Positions 7,315 through 18,747 of a DNA stretch of 64,000 nucleotides are shown here, piece after piece. The DNA comes from Crateriforma spongiae (lineage in GTDB: Bacteria; Planctomycetota; Planctomycetia; Pirellulales; Pirellulaceae). The translations under genes and the position numbers were made by a program. The notes beneath the pieces were generated by a model. The model made no database searches and was not told where the DNA came from. It worked only from the letters and a program-made list of their open reading frames with translations. Within the stretch, counting starts at the first letter, position 1. The number at the start of each line of letters is the position of its first letter. Where the stretch lies: positions 682,001 through 746,000 of the forward strand of contig NZ_JAAXMS010000004.1 of assembly GCF_012290005.1 (NCBI RefSeq), read 5' to 3'.

Positions 7315-10300
7315 TCAGCTATTGAGCAGTTGGTCGGCGATCCGCATCAGCTTGCGGACGTTCAGGGGTTTGGTCAGGTATTCGTCAAATCCGATGCCGA
7401 TCAGCCGTCGTCGGGTGCCCTTCATCGCGTCGGCAGTCAGGGCGATGACGGGTAATTCGATGCCCCGTTCGCGTAACTCCTTCACCGCGCCGGCGCCGTC
7501 CAATTCCGGCATATGCATGTCCATCAGACATAGCTGGAACGGGTCGCCCGATTCGGCGGCCTGAACGATCATGTCGACCGCTTGGCGTCCATTTTCGGCG
7601 ACGTCCACCTTGCATTTGGCTTTGGCCAGGAAGTGTTTGGCCACAAAACGCACGTCTCGCATGTCGTCGGCGATCAAGACTTTCGCGTTCAGCGGGATGA
7701 CCTGCGTCGCCGACTTTTCGCGATTGGCGGTGGCATCGTCGTTGTTGTCGTCTTCGGCATCCAACGACAATTCACGTCGTTCGCCGACCGGAGCGACCGG
7801 GATTTCGAAACTAAACGTGCTTCCGTGGCCCGGTTCGCTTTCGACCGACATTTCACCACCGAGCGCGTTGACCAAACGCTTGGTGATGCTGAGGCCCAGG
7901 CCGGTGCCACCGAAACGTTCAGAGATGCTTTTGTCGGCCTGGACGAATGGCTCGAACAGGGTCTTCAGCTTCTCTTCTGAGATTCCAATGCCGTTGTCTT
8001 GAACGGTGAAGGACAAAAACTCTACCCTCTTGCCTTGGTACGTGCGGCATTCTTCGCGGACGAAAACATCCACACGGCCTTTGGGACTGAACTTCAACCC
8101 GTTGGCGATCAGGTTGATCAAGATTTGACGTAAACGAGCCGAATCGGTCGTGATGGTTTGGGGCAAAGGATTCTTCAGATGGAAATGCAATTCGGTTTCG
8201 TATTCATCGGTCCGCATTTGCATCGTGGTGTTGATGTCACCCAGCAGTTCGTCCAATGAAACGATCGCCTTGGCCGTTTGAAACTTGTCGGCTTCGATGC
8301 GTGACAGGTCCAGAACATCGCCCAACAGTCGCAGCAGGTATTCGCCGTTGCGTTGAATGGTGGCCAGTTTTTCTTGGGCACCCGATTCGTCGTCGGTTTC
8401 TTCCTGCAGGATCGACGTGAATCCCAGCATGGCGGCCAAAGGGGTCCGCAATTCGTGGCTCATGTTGGCCAGGAAACGACTCTTCGCTTCGTTCGCAGCG
8501 GTGGCTTCGTCGCGAGCCTGTTTCAGGTTTTGTTCGGAAACCAAGCGTTCGGTGATATCGACGAAGGTCACGACTGACCCCACCACCTCGTCGTCTTGGG
8601 AGATCGGGTGGCACCAAAACTCAACAGGAAAACATCCGGCGTCACGAGTGCAGAAGGCGTCGTTTTCGCTGTGGAACGGTTGGCCGGTTTTGATTGATCG
8701 GATGATCGCCGATTCGTCTCTTTGCATCGGCACGTTGTGGGCATCGTGCGGCTGGACCACCGAGTGCATGTCGCGTCCCACCAGTTCATCGCCGGACTTG
8801 TATCCCAGCATGCGAGCGGCCGCGTTGTTACAGAACGTGCAGTTGCCGCCGGAATTGATGCCAAAGATGCCTTCGGCGGTCGAATCCAACAGCGACCGAA
8901 TGGTGCGTTCGTTGATGCGAGCGATTTCCGCTGCGGCGATGCTGTCGGTCACGTTGTTTTGGATGCCGACAAAGTGGGTGACTTCGCCGCGTTCGTTTTC
9001 GACCGGGGTGATGTACAGATCGTTCCAGAACTTCGACCCGTCCTTGCGATAATTTTCCAGCAGCGCGCGAACCGCTTTGCCATCGTGGACGCCTTTGCGG
9101 ATTTCGGCGATGGCTGTTTTGTCGGTATCGGGACCTTGCAGGAACCGACAGTTGCGGCCCAGCACTTCTTCTTCGCTGTAGCCCGTCATCTTGCAAAAGC
9201 CTTCGTTGACGAAGGTGATCGGATTGTCGGGCAGGTTAACGTCGGTGACGATGATCCCGTTGGCGGCCGACCCGACGGCTTTGGACAGCAACTGCATTTC
9301 ACGTTGCCGCTGTTGTCGTACCGTGATATCGCGGACCGACGCCATCACGAACGGTTGGTCTCGCAGCGTGACCGGTGTGTAGGAGATTTCCACGGGAAAT
9401 TCCGTGGAGTCGTCGATGCGCCGGAAAACCGATTCCACCGTTTCGCCACCGCTGCGATGGACGTCGTCGAATCGGCGAAAAAAATCGTGTTGGCTTTGTG
9501 CGACTTCGAATCGCAAGACCGACAGATCTTTGACCCCATCGGTCGGACATCCCAACAGCTTGCAGGCTTGTCGATTGGCGTAGGAAACGTTGGCGTTTTT
9601 ATCGATCAACAACTGCCCATCGACGCTGCCGTCGACCATGAATTTGAACTGGATGACTTCCTGTTCGGTTTGTCGAAGCGTTTCGATGTTGATGAAGGAA
9701 ACGATGACACCATCGCACTCATGATTGCGCCAGTAAGGCAAAGCACGCGCTAGATAGGCCGCACCGCCGACGCGAATTTCCCATTCGCGTTCCTGGCCGG
9801 ATTGGCGGATCTCGTCCAAGTGGTCGACGAATTTTGGATCGTCGATACGATTGATGAAGCCATCGATGCTGCGTCCGATGTCGTGTTCTTCCATGAACAG
9901 CAAGCGGCCGACTTCGGGGGTGAACCGACGGATGTGAAAATGATTGTCCAGGAACAGCACGCCGACGCGGGTGTTGGCCAACAAATTGTTCATGTCCGCG
10001 TTGGCTTCATCCAATTCGGCCACACGGGCTTGGTGTTCGGCGTTGACGGTGAACAGTTCCTCGTTGACGCTGTGCAATTCCTCGTTGGTGCTTTGAAGTT
10101 CTTCGTTGGCCGCGACCATTTCTTCGTTGGTCGCTTGCAGTTCCTCGTTGGACGTTTCCAGTTCTTCGATGGTGGCCTGAAGGTTTTGGCGGGTGTAGTC
10201 CAGTTCGCGTTCCAGTGATTCGATCCGCGATGCGGCCAATTCGCTAGCGACGACTTCGTTGAACCCTTCGTCGTCGGATCGATTGATGGCCAGTTTTTCA

Positions 10301-12276
10301 GTGGTTTCGAACTGAACCAACAGACACAGGTCGCGTTGAACGGGCAGCTTGATCGGACGGACGACCAATCGGACTTGAGAATGACCGTCCGGATCGGGAT
10401 GTCGCAGACCGCTGTATTTCACGGTTTGGCCGTCTTTCAAAGCGTGCTGAACCGCTGCGGCGATGCTGTTTTTTGCCTCCGGATAAACCATCTCCATCAG
10501 GTTCATCGATGGACGACCGGTGGGCAGACGCAAGAACGGATCGGCACCCGCAAAGATGTGCAGGATCCGGCACTGGGCATCGACCAGAACGCTGGGCGGC
10601 ATCAGTTCGCCCAACAGGATGTCATACGCTTCGGAAAGGACTTCCGTATTGCGGCGGGGCGGCGGAGATGCAGTGCCGGACGTCCGCGTTGATCCCGCAC
10701 CGCGCAGCGGCAGATCCCCAAGCATCGTCATGCGTGTGTCGATGGGCAAACGGATGTCACGACGCTTGCGAAAAATTTTCCAGTGGACGTCGATGAATTC
10801 GAATTCGTCGCTGATCTCGCCGGCCGTTTCACTGGGACCGAGGAACAAGACGCCGCCGGGCCGAAGGGCAAAGTGAAACAGCGACAGCGTTTTTCGCTGT
10901 GCCGGGTTTTGCAAATAGATCAACAGGTTGCGGCAAGTCACCAAATCCATCTGTGTGAACGGCGGATCGTTGATGATATTGTGCGGTGCGAACACCACAC
11001 GTCGACGCAAATCATTGTTGACGAAGAACCCGTCACGACGTTCGTGAAAGAATCGTTTGCGTCGCTTGGGCGAAACGTCCTTCATCCGTGGTTCGTCGTA
11101 CACGCCCGCGGCGGCGAACTGAAGCGATTGTCGGTGTGCGTCGGTTGCAAAGATTTTGAAGTCCACGTCACGGCCGCCACGATCCAACGCTTCTTGGATC
11201 AGCATTGCCAGTGAATAGGCTTCTTCGCCGGTCGCGCACCCACAAACCCAAACGCGAAGTTGTTCGCCACACTTGGCCAACAATTCGGGGATGACGACGT
11301 TCTCCAAGACCTCATAGGCTTCGATGTCGCGAAAAAATCGCGTCACGCCGATCAACAGGTCTTTGTATAGCTCGTTGACCTCCGACGGATGCGAATCGAT
11401 GTATTGGACGTACTGTTCGACGTTTTCCAAGTGCAACAGTTCGATACGACGCTGGACTCTGCGGCCGACCGTTCCCGATTTGTAGTGGGAAAAATCGATA
11501 CCGTGGTTCTGCTGCAGCAGTTGAAAGACGCGTGAGATGCCTTTTTCGTCCAGCGGTTCGTCGGCTTCGTCGCGCAACTGGCCGGGCGAGAAATCCCCTG
11601 AGGAGTACTTGATCAGCATGTCACCCATCGATTCGGGCGAAAGCACCAAGTGAACGTGGCCGGTTTCTTGGGCGTTCAACGGCATCGCGTCGAACTTACA
11701 TGTCGCCGGGTCTTGGACGACCGTCAGTCCATCGTTGGAAGCAATTTCGCTGATCCCGCGAGAACCGTCGCTGCCGGTTCCCGACAAGATGATGCCGACG
11801 GCAAGCCGGCCGGCATCTTGTGACAACGATCGAAAGAACTGATCGATCGGATGGGACAGAACCTTTTCACGACTGCGTTCGGTCAGCAACAGCTTTCCGC
11901 CGCTGACGATCATTTCCATCTTGGGCGGAATCAGATAGATCTTGTTCGGCCGGACGTCCACGCCGTCGTCGACCACTTCCACCGGGATGTCGGTGACGCG
12001 TTGCAGCAACTGGTCCATGTGGCTTTTGAATTCCGGCGACAAGTGCTGGATCACCACGAAGGACATGCCGGTATCAAGTGGCATGTTGCGGAACAGAGTC
12101 TCCAAAGCTTCCAACCCACCAGCGGACGCGCCGACCCCGACGACGTGATGTTGGATGGAACCGGACCCGCCGGATGGCTCGGACGATGATGGGTTGGATG
12201 CTGCTTCGGTCACAGAATTGGGTGGTCGTGGGCGAGGTGCCGTCCAAAAACGCCGTCGACGGCAGGCCTTGGCCAT
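7315..12276 (-). CDS. CheB/CheR-PAS hybrid histidine kinase
   Basis: 1653 aa. Domains in order: CheB methylesterase (about 45-225) with the complete triad Ser51 (GVGASAGG), His78 (IQHLS) and Asp170 (LSGTGSDG); CheR methyltransferase (about 245-510) with the SAM loop [12 protein letters not shown] at 342-353; a long [10 protein letters not shown]-type coiled coil (about 700-765); several PAS domains (LOV-like GRNCRFLQG near the middle); HisKA with phospho-accepting His1274 ([11 protein letters not shown]); HATPase with NGIGIS and GGTGLGL; and a C-terminal receiver with Asp1586 ([11 protein letters not shown]). It likely senses through PAS domains and relays phosphate His to Asp to an external Hpt. 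No transmembrane segment is seen, so it is probably cytosolic. A GTG at 12213 is an alternative start. LOV-type flavin binding is possible but unproven. Confidence 0.93.
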   Translation of the reverse strand: MAKACRRRRFWTAPRPRPPNSVTEAASNPSSSEPSGGSGSIQHHVVGVGASAGGLEALETLFRNMPLDTGMSFVVIQHLSPEFKSHMDQLLQRVTDIPVEVVDDGVDVRPNKIYLIPPKMEMIVSGGKLLLTERSREKVLSHPIDQFFRSLSQDAGRLAVGIILSGTGSDGSRGISEIASNDGLTVVQDPATCKFDAMPLNAQETGHVHLVLSPESMGDMLIKYSSGDFSPGQLRDEADEPLDEKGISRVFQLLQQNHGIDFSHYKSGTVGRRVQRRIELLHLENVEQYVQYIDSHPSEVNELYKDLLIGVTRFFRDIEAYEVLENVVIPELLAKCGEQLRVWVCGCATGEEAYSLAMLIQEALDRGGRDVDFKIFATDAHRQSLQFAAAGVYDEPRMKDVSPKRRKRFFHERRDGFFVNNDLRRRVVFAPHNIINDPPFTQMDLVTCRNLLIYLQNPAQRKTLSLFHFALRPGGVLFLGPSETAGEISDEFEFIDVHWKIFRKRRDIRLPIDTRMTMLGDLPLRGAGSTRTSGTASPPPRRNTEVLSEAYDILLGELMPPSVLVDAQCRILHIFAGADPFLRLPTGRPSMNLMEMVYPEAKNSIAAAVQHALKDGQTVKYSGLRHPDPDGHSQVRLVVRPIKLPVQRDLCLLVQFETTEKLAINRSDDEGFNEVVASELAASRIESLERELDYTRQNLQATIEELETSNEELQATNEEMVAANEELQSTNEELHSVNEELFTVNAEHQARVAELDEANADMNNLLANTRVGVLFLDNHFHIRRFTPEVGRLLFMEEHDIGRSIDGFINRIDDPKFVDHLDEIRQSGQEREWEIRVGGAAYLARALPYWRNHECDGVIVSFINIETLRQTEQEVIQFKFMVDGSVDGQLLIDKNANVSYANRQACKLLGCPTDGVKDLSVLRFEVAQSQHDFFRRFDDVHRSGGETVESVFRRIDDSTEFPVEISYTPVTLRDQPFVMASVRDITVRQQRQREMQLLSKAVGSAANGIIVTDVNLPDNPITFVNEGFCKMTGYSEEEVLGRNCRFLQGPDTDKTAIAEIRKGVHDGKAVRALLENYRKDGSKFWNDLYITPVENERGEVTHFVGIQNNVTDSIAAAEIARINERTIRSLLDSTAEGIFGINSGGNCTFCNNAAARMLGYKSGDELVGRDMHSVVQPHDAHNVPMQRDESAIIRSIKTGQPFHSENDAFCTRDAGCFPVEFWCHPISQDDEVVGSVVTFVDITERLVSEQNLKQARDEATAANEAKSRFLANMSHELRTPLAAMLGFTSILQEETDDESGAQEKLATIQRNGEYLLRLLGDVLDLSRIEADKFQTAKAIVSLDELLGDINTTMQMRTDEYETELHFHLKNPLPQTITTDSARLRQILINLIANGLKFSPKGRVDVFVREECRTYQGKRVEFLSFTVQDNGIGISEEKLKTLFEPFVQADKSISERFGGTGLGLSITKRLVNALGGEMSVESEPGHGSTFSFEIPVAPVGERRELSLDAEDDNNDDATANREKSATQVIPLNAKVLIADDMRDVRFVAKHFLAKAKCKVDVAENGRQAVDMIVQAAESGDPFQLCLMDMHMPELDGAGAVKELRERGIELPVIALTADAMKGTRRRLIGIGFDEYLTKPLNVRKLMRIADQLLNS

Positions 12277-12971
12277 TGGAGCGGTTCAACGGAGCCTTGC
12301 GGAATGAATCGAGCTGGATTGGATCGCGTGTGAGTGTGTCTTGGTTGCCGCAGGCGTGACGTGACTGCTTGCCACAGCCGTCGCGATGATGCGGTGGTCG
12401 AATTGCTTCAGTTTGTCGTACGCTGTCGATCGTAGGTCCTGTGTCCAAGGTTAAGGTCGGCAACCAGATTCACAAACGGGGCTGCACGCTCGAGGTTGCA
12501 GAATCAGGGCGTCGGGTGGCCTTCAATGTGTCACGGTCGGCCGGCTATTAGTTTTTGATACATCTCATGTGTCGGCCCACTGCCATAGGTGAATCGGTGA
12601 ATTTAGAAACGGGAGCCCGCGATACTGGCGCAAAAGTACAGCGGGGGCAAAGCCGACAGTCACCGCTTAGAAATCGGTGTGCCAAAATCGTTCCGGGTAT
12701 CACCCGATCGCTTGCAATGTTTGGAAACCCGTCATCCGCGGGCTTCCGCAGACGCGGTGGTCGGCGAATGACCAAAGCCGCCGGCGAAGACTGGCCGGCA
12801 ATCGGCCAGGTTGGTGCGTGACGGGTCGACGGTCGATGGCTTCGGGCACGTCCAGGCGTCATCCTGTTGACTGTGAACCGCTTGTAATCGCAGCCCAATC
12901 GTTAAGAATCCTGGCAGTCCGATTTCGGACACGCCGTGTTTGGTTGGATCGTTTCGCCTGTGGCAAATTTC
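12277..12971. other. Divergent intergenic region between two kinase genes (695 bases)
   Basis: No credible gene is seen in either direction. It contains a perfect inverted repeat, CTGGCCG-gcaat-CGGCCAG (12791-12809), which is not followed by a T run and so is more likely an operator or processing hairpin than a terminator. The promoters of both kinase genes should lie here, but none matches a standard consensus well. Confidence 0.5.
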
Positions 12972-15900
12972 ATGACCGACGATACGTCACCATCGGGCTG
13001 GAATCCGACGCCGGAGATCGCTTCATTGCTGGTCACCATCGGATGTTCCGGCGATGCGGCGTCGGATCAATGGTTGGTTTCGTTGCTGGAAGAAATTGTC
13101 GACCGGTCGGCGATGCGTTTCGTGGTGTACCGGGCCGATGGCGGTGATACGACGTCGGTCTTCGAGGCGACGCAACGGCTGATCGGCGACGACGCCATCT
13201 TGTTGGATTCGACACGCAACATCGGGCCGGGGCAGGTCGCGTTTTGTCCGGCGGGTCGGGTTCCCCGAATGAGGCAGGCCGGTTGTGTCGAATGGATCGA
13301 AACGGATGGTGCGACCGACGGACTTTGGGGAACCTTTCTTGCATCGGTCGCCGCAGTGGCCGGACCGTCGGCGGCGGGAATTGTGTTGCGTTCAGGAGAC
13401 GTCGAACCAGGGTCGGTGGATCCGGCATCGGACGCATCGATCGGCGAAGGCTTGGACGCGATTCGCAAGGTCGGCGGTTGGGCGGTGCGTCTGACATGCC
13501 CACGATGTGTCGCACCCAACACGCCGGCAGAGCAGGGCGACGACGATCCCTTTCGACCGAATCACCCGTCCAGCGTGGCGATGGAACTGTCGCGGTTGCT
13601 GAAATCCTGTTTGGCGACCAATCCGACCGACGCATCGTTGTTGAAATGGGTCAGCAATCTGGATCGATTCAATCAAGCGGTATTGGAAACCAGTCCGGAC
13701 GGGATCAAAGTGCTGGATACGCAGGGACGCTTGCTGCAGATCAATCGGGCCGGCTTGCAGCACATGGAGCTGGATGACTTCGCACCGCTGCGGGGCGAAT
13801 ACTGGTGGTCACTGTGGCCGGATGCGACGCGCAGTTTGGTCAAACGCAGCATTCGACAAGCCGAAAAGGATGGAGTGGCCCGTTTCCAAGCGCAACGTCC
13901 AACGGCCAAAGGCACCATGCGTTGGTGGGATGTGGTCGTGTCACCGGTCTACGACAGCGACCAGAACGTCACGCGATACGTGGCGGTGTCACGCGATGTC
14001 ACCAAGCAGCGTCAACAGACCGCCGAACTGTTGGACCGCGAAAAACATCTTCGACGAGTGATCGATCACGTCGTCGGCTTTGTCGGCGTGTTGGATTTGG
14101 ACGGGACGCTGACCGAAGCCAACCAGCCGGCCATCACCGCCGGTGGTGTTGGCCGCGAAGACGTGATCGGCAAAAAGTTCTGGGACTGTTACTGGTGGAA
14201 TTACGACCCGTCGGTGGCCGAGCGATTGGAACAAGACATCCGGCGTGTCCAATCCGGCGAAACCGTTCGCTATGACGCGATGGTTCGGATGGCGGGAGAC
14301 ACCCGCATGATGATTGATTTTCAATTGATGCCGGTGACCGACGACAGCGGCAACCTGATCAACATCGTTGCCTCCGGTGTCGATATTTCGGATCGCTATC
14401 TGGTCGAAAAAGCGATCCGAGCGGCCAATGCGAAATGGAGTGCTTTGTTTGATCAAAGTCCGGCGTTCATTGGCGTGTTGAACTTGGACGGCACGTTGTC
14501 GGAAGTGAACCATACGGCGCTGCAGCCGTGGGGTTTGAAACGCGATGACATGGTCGGACACTTGTTTTGGGAAACGCCGTGGTGGAAAGGGATGTCCAAG
14601 AGCCGCCAGTTTTTACGAGACAACTTCAGCGCTGTGTTGGAGGGACACAGTTTCCATCGCGATCTGAGTTACCGCGGCCCCGACGGCAGCCGAAAGATCG
14701 TCGACATCTGGTACGTTCCGGCGCGAAACGACGACGGCGAGATCATGTTTGTGATCGCCCATGGCCGTGACGTTACCCAGCAACGACGCAACGAACGGTC
14801 GATCAAACTGAACGAACAGCGTTTGCGAGACGCATCGCGATTGGCCGGATTTGGCACACTGCACGCCGATGTCGAATCGGGCATGCAGTTCTTTTCCGAC
14901 GAACTGAAATCGCTGTTGAAGTATCCGCCGGATGCAAACCTTGACGGGCCGTTGGGAACGATTCCCGAATGGGTCCATCCCGAAGATCTGGACATGATTC
15001 AGGATCATTTTCAGAACGAGATCTTGCGAGCGGAGGATCACACGTCGTCGATCGAACATCGTGTCGTCTGTTACGACGGTGAAGTCCGCATGGTCCGGCT
15101 GCAGACCCGCACGATTTGCGGCGACGATGATCGGTCCGGCCGGCGACCGGTTCAAATCATCGGAACGTTGCTGGATATCACCGATCAACGGCGGTACGAG
15201 TCGGAATTGCGGGCGGCGCGGATCGATGCCGAATCCGCCAACCAAGCCAAAAGTGCATTCTTGGCGAACATGTCGCACGAAATCCGAACACCCATGACGG
15301 CGATCTTGGGGTATGCCGACTTGGTCGCAGAGAATGTTAGCGACGATGAGACGTCGGATTACATCCAAACGATTCGCCGCAACGGCAATTATCTGCTGGA
15401 CTTGATCAACGATATTTTGGATCTATCGAAAATCGAGGCCGACAAGTTCGAAGTCCAGCAGGAAGTCTTTGATCCCGCTCGAGTCGTCGAGGACGTTCGC
15501 AGCATCATGGAGGTTCGTGCGGCAGAGAAAGGCTTGTCATTGCAGGTCGACTATGACGGTCGCATCCCACAACAGATCTACAGCGATCCGAAACGTTTGC
15601 GGCAGATCTTGATCAACTTGGTCGGCAACGCGATCAAATTCACCCGAACCGGCGACGTCCGTTTGGTCGTGGCACATGAACAACAGCATGGCGACGATGC
15701 CATGCGGTTTGAGGTCCATGACTCTGGAATTGGTATTCCGACCGAACAGTTGGGAAAGCTGTTTCAACCATTTTCGCAGGGGGATGCGTCGGTCACACGT
15801 CGTTTCGGTGGCACCGGGTTGGGGCTGGCGATCAGTCGTCGCTTGGCCGAATCACTGGGCGGCGACATTGTCGTCGACAGTGAAGTGGAGCACGGCAGCA

Positions 15901-16388
15901 CTTTCACCGTCCGGATCGACCCGGGCGACTTGACCGATGTGGAAATGGTTCAGCCCGGACCGCTGGTGGATATTCCGCCGTCGGAAGACGATTCGGCCCC
16001 GGTGTCGCTGGATTGCCACATCTTGGTGACCGATGACCGTCGCGACATCCGCTTTCTAAGTCGACGAATCTTGGTCGACGCGGGAGCGACGGTGACCGAA
16101 GCCGAAGACGGCCAGGTGGCTCTGGACAAGGTCGTTGAATCAATCGAACAGGGAAGGCCGTTCGACGTCATTCTGTTGGACATGCAAATGCCCAACCTGG
16201 ACGGTTATCAAGCCGCGGTGCGGCTTCGCGAGCTTGGGTTCGCGGGGCCGATCGTGGCTTTGACTGCGGATGCCATGCAGGGCGACATGAAGCGGTGCTT
16301 GGAATGCGGATGCAACGACTATCTGGCCAAACCGATCAACGCCCAGAATTTATTGCGGCTGGTCGCCCGATTGACTCGGCCCGTGTAA
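12972..16388 (+). CDS. Multi-PAS hybrid histidine kinase
   Basis: 1138 aa from the ATG at 12972; an in-frame GTG at 12936 would add 12 residues. The first ~230 residues match no domain I recognise. Four PAS/PAC modules follow (about 235-760); two contain the repeated phrase G-V-LDLDGTL / GVLNLDGTL and FWETPWW or FWDCYWW, suggesting internal duplication. Then HisKA with His769 (ANMSHEIRTPM), HATPase (NAIKFT, DSGIGIP, GGTGLGL) and a C-terminal receiver with Asp1070 (ILLDMQMPNLDG). No membrane helices, hence probably soluble. The end of the protein is closely similar to that of the 1927-aa kinase (RRDIR, LTADAMQGDM, DYLxKPI), pointing to paralogy. It converges with a free Hpt gene 81 bases downstream, a natural relay partner. 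Confidence 0.92.
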   Translation: MTDDTSPSGWNPTPEIASLLVTIGCSGDAASDQWLVSLLEEIVDRSAMRFVVYRADGGDTTSVFEATQRLIGDDAILLDSTRNIGPGQVAFCPAGRVPRMRQAGCVEWIETDGATDGLWGTFLASVAAVAGPSAAGIVLRSGDVEPGSVDPASDASIGEGLDAIRKVGGWAVRLTCPRCVAPNTPAEQGDDDPFRPNHPSSVAMELSRLLKSCLATNPTDASLLKWVSNLDRFNQAVLETSPDGIKVLDTQGRLLQINRAGLQHMELDDFAPLRGEYWWSLWPDATRSLVKRSIRQAEKDGVARFQAQRPTAKGTMRWWDVVVSPVYDSDQNVTRYVAVSRDVTKQRQQTAELLDREKHLRRVIDHVVGFVGVLDLDGTLTEANQPAITAGGVGREDVIGKKFWDCYWWNYDPSVAERLEQDIRRVQSGETVRYDAMVRMAGDTRMMIDFQLMPVTDDSGNLINIVASGVDISDRYLVEKAIRAANAKWSALFDQSPAFIGVLNLDGTLSEVNHTALQPWGLKRDDMVGHLFWETPWWKGMSKSRQFLRDNFSAVLEGHSFHRDLSYRGPDGSRKIVDIWYVPARNDDGEIMFVIAHGRDVTQQRRNERSIKLNEQRLRDASRLAGFGTLHADVESGMQFFSDELKSLLKYPPDANLDGPLGTIPEWVHPEDLDMIQDHFQNEILRAEDHTSSIEHRVVCYDGEVRMVRLQTRTICGDDDRSGRRPVQIIGTLLDITDQRRYESELRAARIDAESANQAKSAFLANMSHEIRTPMTAILGYADLVAENVSDDETSDYIQTIRRNGNYLLDLINDILDLSKIEADKFEVQQEVFDPARVVEDVRSIMEVRAAEKGLSLQVDYDGRIPQQIYSDPKRLRQILINLVGNAIKFTRTGDVRLVVAHEQQHGDDAMRFEVHDSGIGIPTEQLGKLFQPFSQGDASVTRRFGGTGLGLAISRRLAESLGGDIVVDSEVEHGSTFTVRIDPGDLTDVEMVQPGPLVDIPPSEDDSAPVSLDCHILVTDDRRDIRFLSRRILVDAGATVTEAEDGQVALDKVVESIEQGRPFDVILLDMQMPNLDGYQAAVRLRELGFAGPIVALTADAMQGDMKRCLECGCNDYLAKPINAQNLLRLVARLTRPV

Positions 16389-16469
16389 TGGGGCCGGCCC
16401 AACCGATATTGGCAACAAGCGGTGATTCGCCAGCGTCGCCGAGTTAGGCAAGTTGTACAGCCGCGGCGT

Positions 16470-16871
16470 TCAGCCGGAGATGCTGTGGATCTCTTTCAGC
16501 AGTGACTGCAATTGCGGCTTTGCCTTGGTGAACAACACACTGGCTTCGTTGGGGTCCTCCCGCCGTGCCGCATCAATGATTGGTTGCAGCAATGTCGTCG
16601 GATGCCCGGTTTCGAATCCGCTCAGGGTTCCCTTCAGCGAATGGCCGCTGCGCGAGGCTTGTTCCATGTCCTGGTGTGAAATCGCCTGATCCAACTGCTG
16701 CAACAACGGCTGGCCATCCTCGTAAGCGATCGCAGCAAGTTCACACAAGATTTCTTCGTCATCGCCGACTCGAACCAGTGCGTCGGAAAATCGTTTTCGT
16801 TGCGTCTCGTTCAACCTGAAACCCTGCGTGGTGATGAAAAGTTTTTCTTCGTCGATCGTTGGGGATGGCAA
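16470..16871 (-). CDS. Hpt (histidine phosphotransfer) domain protein
   Basis: 133 aa, essentially one Hpt four-helix bundle. The phospho-accepting histidine is His77 in SGHSLKGTLSGFE, matching the AHxLKGxxxxxG consensus. The flanking helices (about 22-70 and 95-130) have the usual amphipathic pattern. Such a protein carries phosphate between the receiver of a hybrid kinase and the receiver of a response regulator. It converges with the 1138-aa hybrid kinase and lies near two other hybrid kinases without their own Hpt. A sigma-54 core match 134 bases upstream suggests that its supply is induced together with the nearby NtrC-type regulator. Confidence 0.85.
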   Translation of the reverse strand: MPSPTIDEEKLFITTQGFRLNETQRKRFSDALVRVGDDEEILCELAAIAYEDGQPLLQQLDQAISHQDMEQASRSGHSLKGTLSGFETGHPTTLLQPIIDAARREDPNEASVLFTKAKPQLQSLLKEIHSISG

Positions 16872-17356
16872 ACTAATCGGCCGGTGCGGTTCGTCAAAGT
16901 CCAGGAGCTTAGCGTGACGCCACCGCGCAAGGCGATGTCATGGCGCGATGTCATGGAATTGCACAACGGGCACCCCGAATTGACTGCCGGAGGGTTCTTG
17001 AGAGGCAATTTTCGTGCCACAGCGTCGGTTCCGTCGGGAACGCACCGTCTGGAACGCAACCGTTCGACGGGATCGAGTCTGGATCGCGACTTTCAGGTGT
17101 CTGTAAATGCACCGATCTGGACGCTGGTCGGTCAGGGCTGGGCGTACAAACGTTGCCCACTTATACGGATGATCAAGTCAGACGAATAGCCAAACCATCA
17201 GCGGCGCGGTCTTTGCGACCCCAGGTGCGTTCGCAGAGCCGCCCCGCGGTTTTCCGCGGTGCGTGTCTCAATTCATAGCGACGTCGACGCCGCAACGCTG
17301 CCCCAGACAAGCCGAAACAACACCGCTTCGTTCATCCGTTGCCCCCAGCCTGCATC
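16872..17356. other. Divergent intergenic region between Hpt and photolyase genes (485 bases)
   Basis: No gene is supported; a plus-strand open frame across 16800-17189 overlaps the Hpt start and has no family features. On the minus strand it contains the sigma-54 promoter at 17005-17019. No clear promoter is seen for the photolyase. Confidence 0.5.
17005..17019 (-). promoter_or_regulatory. Sigma-54 promoter of the Hpt gene
   Basis: The minus strand reads TGGCACG-AAAA-TTGC, an exact match to the TGGCACG-N4-TTGC core (the flanking Y and W positions do not match). The predicted start near 16993 is about 122 bases before the Hpt ATG at 16871, with no other minus-strand gene between. Confidence 0.7.
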
Positions 17357-18736
17357 ATGACCAGCCGACTGATCCCCGAATCGCGAACCCGACGCCTGAA
17401 CGACCTCGACCCCGTCGACGGCAAGTACGTCTTGTATTGGATGCGGCACAGCCAACGCAGCGAACAAAACCACGCTTTGGAATTCGCGGTCCGCCGCGCG
17501 AACGATCTGGGAAAGCCGCTTCTGGTGGGCGTCGGCATCGGTGACGACCCGTCGGTAAGGACCGAGCGACAGATGCGTTTCCAGCTGGAGGGATTGCACG
17601 AAACCGCCGGCGCGCTTCAGCGACGAAACATTGCGATGGTCGTCCGCAGGGAAAGTCCGATCGATGTGGCGATGAAGTTGGCGGGCGATGCTTGTGAAGT
17701 CGTTTGCGACCGTGGATACCTACGTCATGACCGGCGCTGGGTGGACAGGTTCCAACGCGAAGCCAACCGACCGGTTTGGCAGATCGAATCGAATGTGATC
17801 GTCCCGGTTGAAATGGCGTCAGACGATCGTGAGTACGCGGCACGAACCATCCGCTCGCAGCTACAAGAGGCGGCGGAGAAAACGTTGAATGAATTGGCGA
17901 CCACGCCGGTCGACAACACGGCCGATGGTCTGTCGGTCAACGGGATCGATCTGGATGATCTGGACAACTGCGTCCAATCACTGGACTTGGATCACACGGT
18001 CGCCAAGTGTGACGAGTTCGACGGCGGAACATCGCAAGCCAGGTCGCGATTGAATGCGTTCTTAAGCGATTCGTTGGACGAATACCGTGACGACGTCTCG
18101 GTGATCCAGCCACATTGTTCGATGTTGAGCCCCTATTTGCACTTTGGACAGATCAGCCCGCTCAAGGTGGCTTTGGAAGTCAGGCAGGCCGGCGCGAACC
18201 GAGAAAGCACGGCGGATTTCATCGAGGAACTGTTGGTACGGCGTGAACTGGCGATCAACTTCGTTTACTTCGATTCCGATTATGACGGTCTGGACTGTTT
18301 GCCCGATTGGGCCCGCAAAACGCTGGAGAAACACGAATCCGACCCGCGACCGGATCACTACACCGCGTCGGAATTGGAAGACGGCCAGACGGACGATCCG
18401 GTTTGGAATGCCGCGATGACGGAGATGCGGTGTCGCGGATACCTGCACAACCATTTGCGGATGTACTGGGGCAAGCGAATTTTGGGCTGGACGAACACCA
18501 TTCAACACGCGTATCGCGTCACTCTGGATTTGAACAACAAGTACTTCTACGACGGAAACGATCCCAATTCCTATGCCAACGTCGCATGGGTCTTCGGTAA
18601 TCACGATCGTGCGTTCGGCGAACGAGACGTGTTCGGAAAAGTGCGGACGATGTCGGCCAGCGGGCTGGACCGAAAGATCGACACGGACGCCTATGTGCGA
18701 TCGATCGCAGAACGTTTCGCGGCATCCAAGGCATAA
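17357..18736 (+). CDS. phr: Class II cyclobutane pyrimidine dimer photolyase
   Basis: 459 aa from the ATG at 17357. It repairs UV-induced cyclobutane pyrimidine dimers using blue light and FADH-. The N-terminal Rossmann-like half begins with DGKYVLYWMRHSQRSEQNHALEFAV, diagnostic of class II enzymes. The C-terminal FAD half has SMLSPYLHFGQISP, ELLVRRELAINF, the MRCRGYLHNHLRMYWGKRILGWT block (about 355-378) and the end motif NDPNSYANVAWVFGNHDRAFGERDVFGKVRTMS. Length is typical for the class. It sits in the signalling island next to PAS-kinase and sigma-54 genes, fitting a light or oxidative stress theme, though co-regulation is not shown. The residues before the ATG come from an in-frame TTG and were dropped. 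Confidence 0.95.
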   Translation: MTSRLIPESRTRRLNDLDPVDGKYVLYWMRHSQRSEQNHALEFAVRRANDLGKPLLVGVGIGDDPSVRTERQMRFQLEGLHETAGALQRRNIAMVVRRESPIDVAMKLAGDACEVVCDRGYLRHDRRWVDRFQREANRPVWQIESNVIVPVEMASDDREYAARTIRSQLQEAAEKTLNELATTPVDNTADGLSVNGIDLDDLDNCVQSLDLDHTVAKCDEFDGGTSQARSRLNAFLSDSLDEYRDDVSVIQPHCSMLSPYLHFGQISPLKVALEVRQAGANRESTADFIEELLVRRELAINFVYFDSDYDGLDCLPDWARKTLEKHESDPRPDHYTASELEDGQTDDPVWNAAMTEMRCRGYLHNHLRMYWGKRILGWTNTIQHAYRVTLDLNNKYFYDGNDPNSYANVAWVFGNHDRAFGERDVFGKVRTMSASGLDRKIDTDAYVRSIAERFAASKA

Positions 18737-18747
18737 TTCCCGCACAC

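Noticed and set aside
16800-17189. 129-aa plus-strand frame between Hpt and photolyase genes
   Set aside because: Overlaps the Hpt N-terminus, has no signal, motif or ribosome site, and spans the Hpt promoter.
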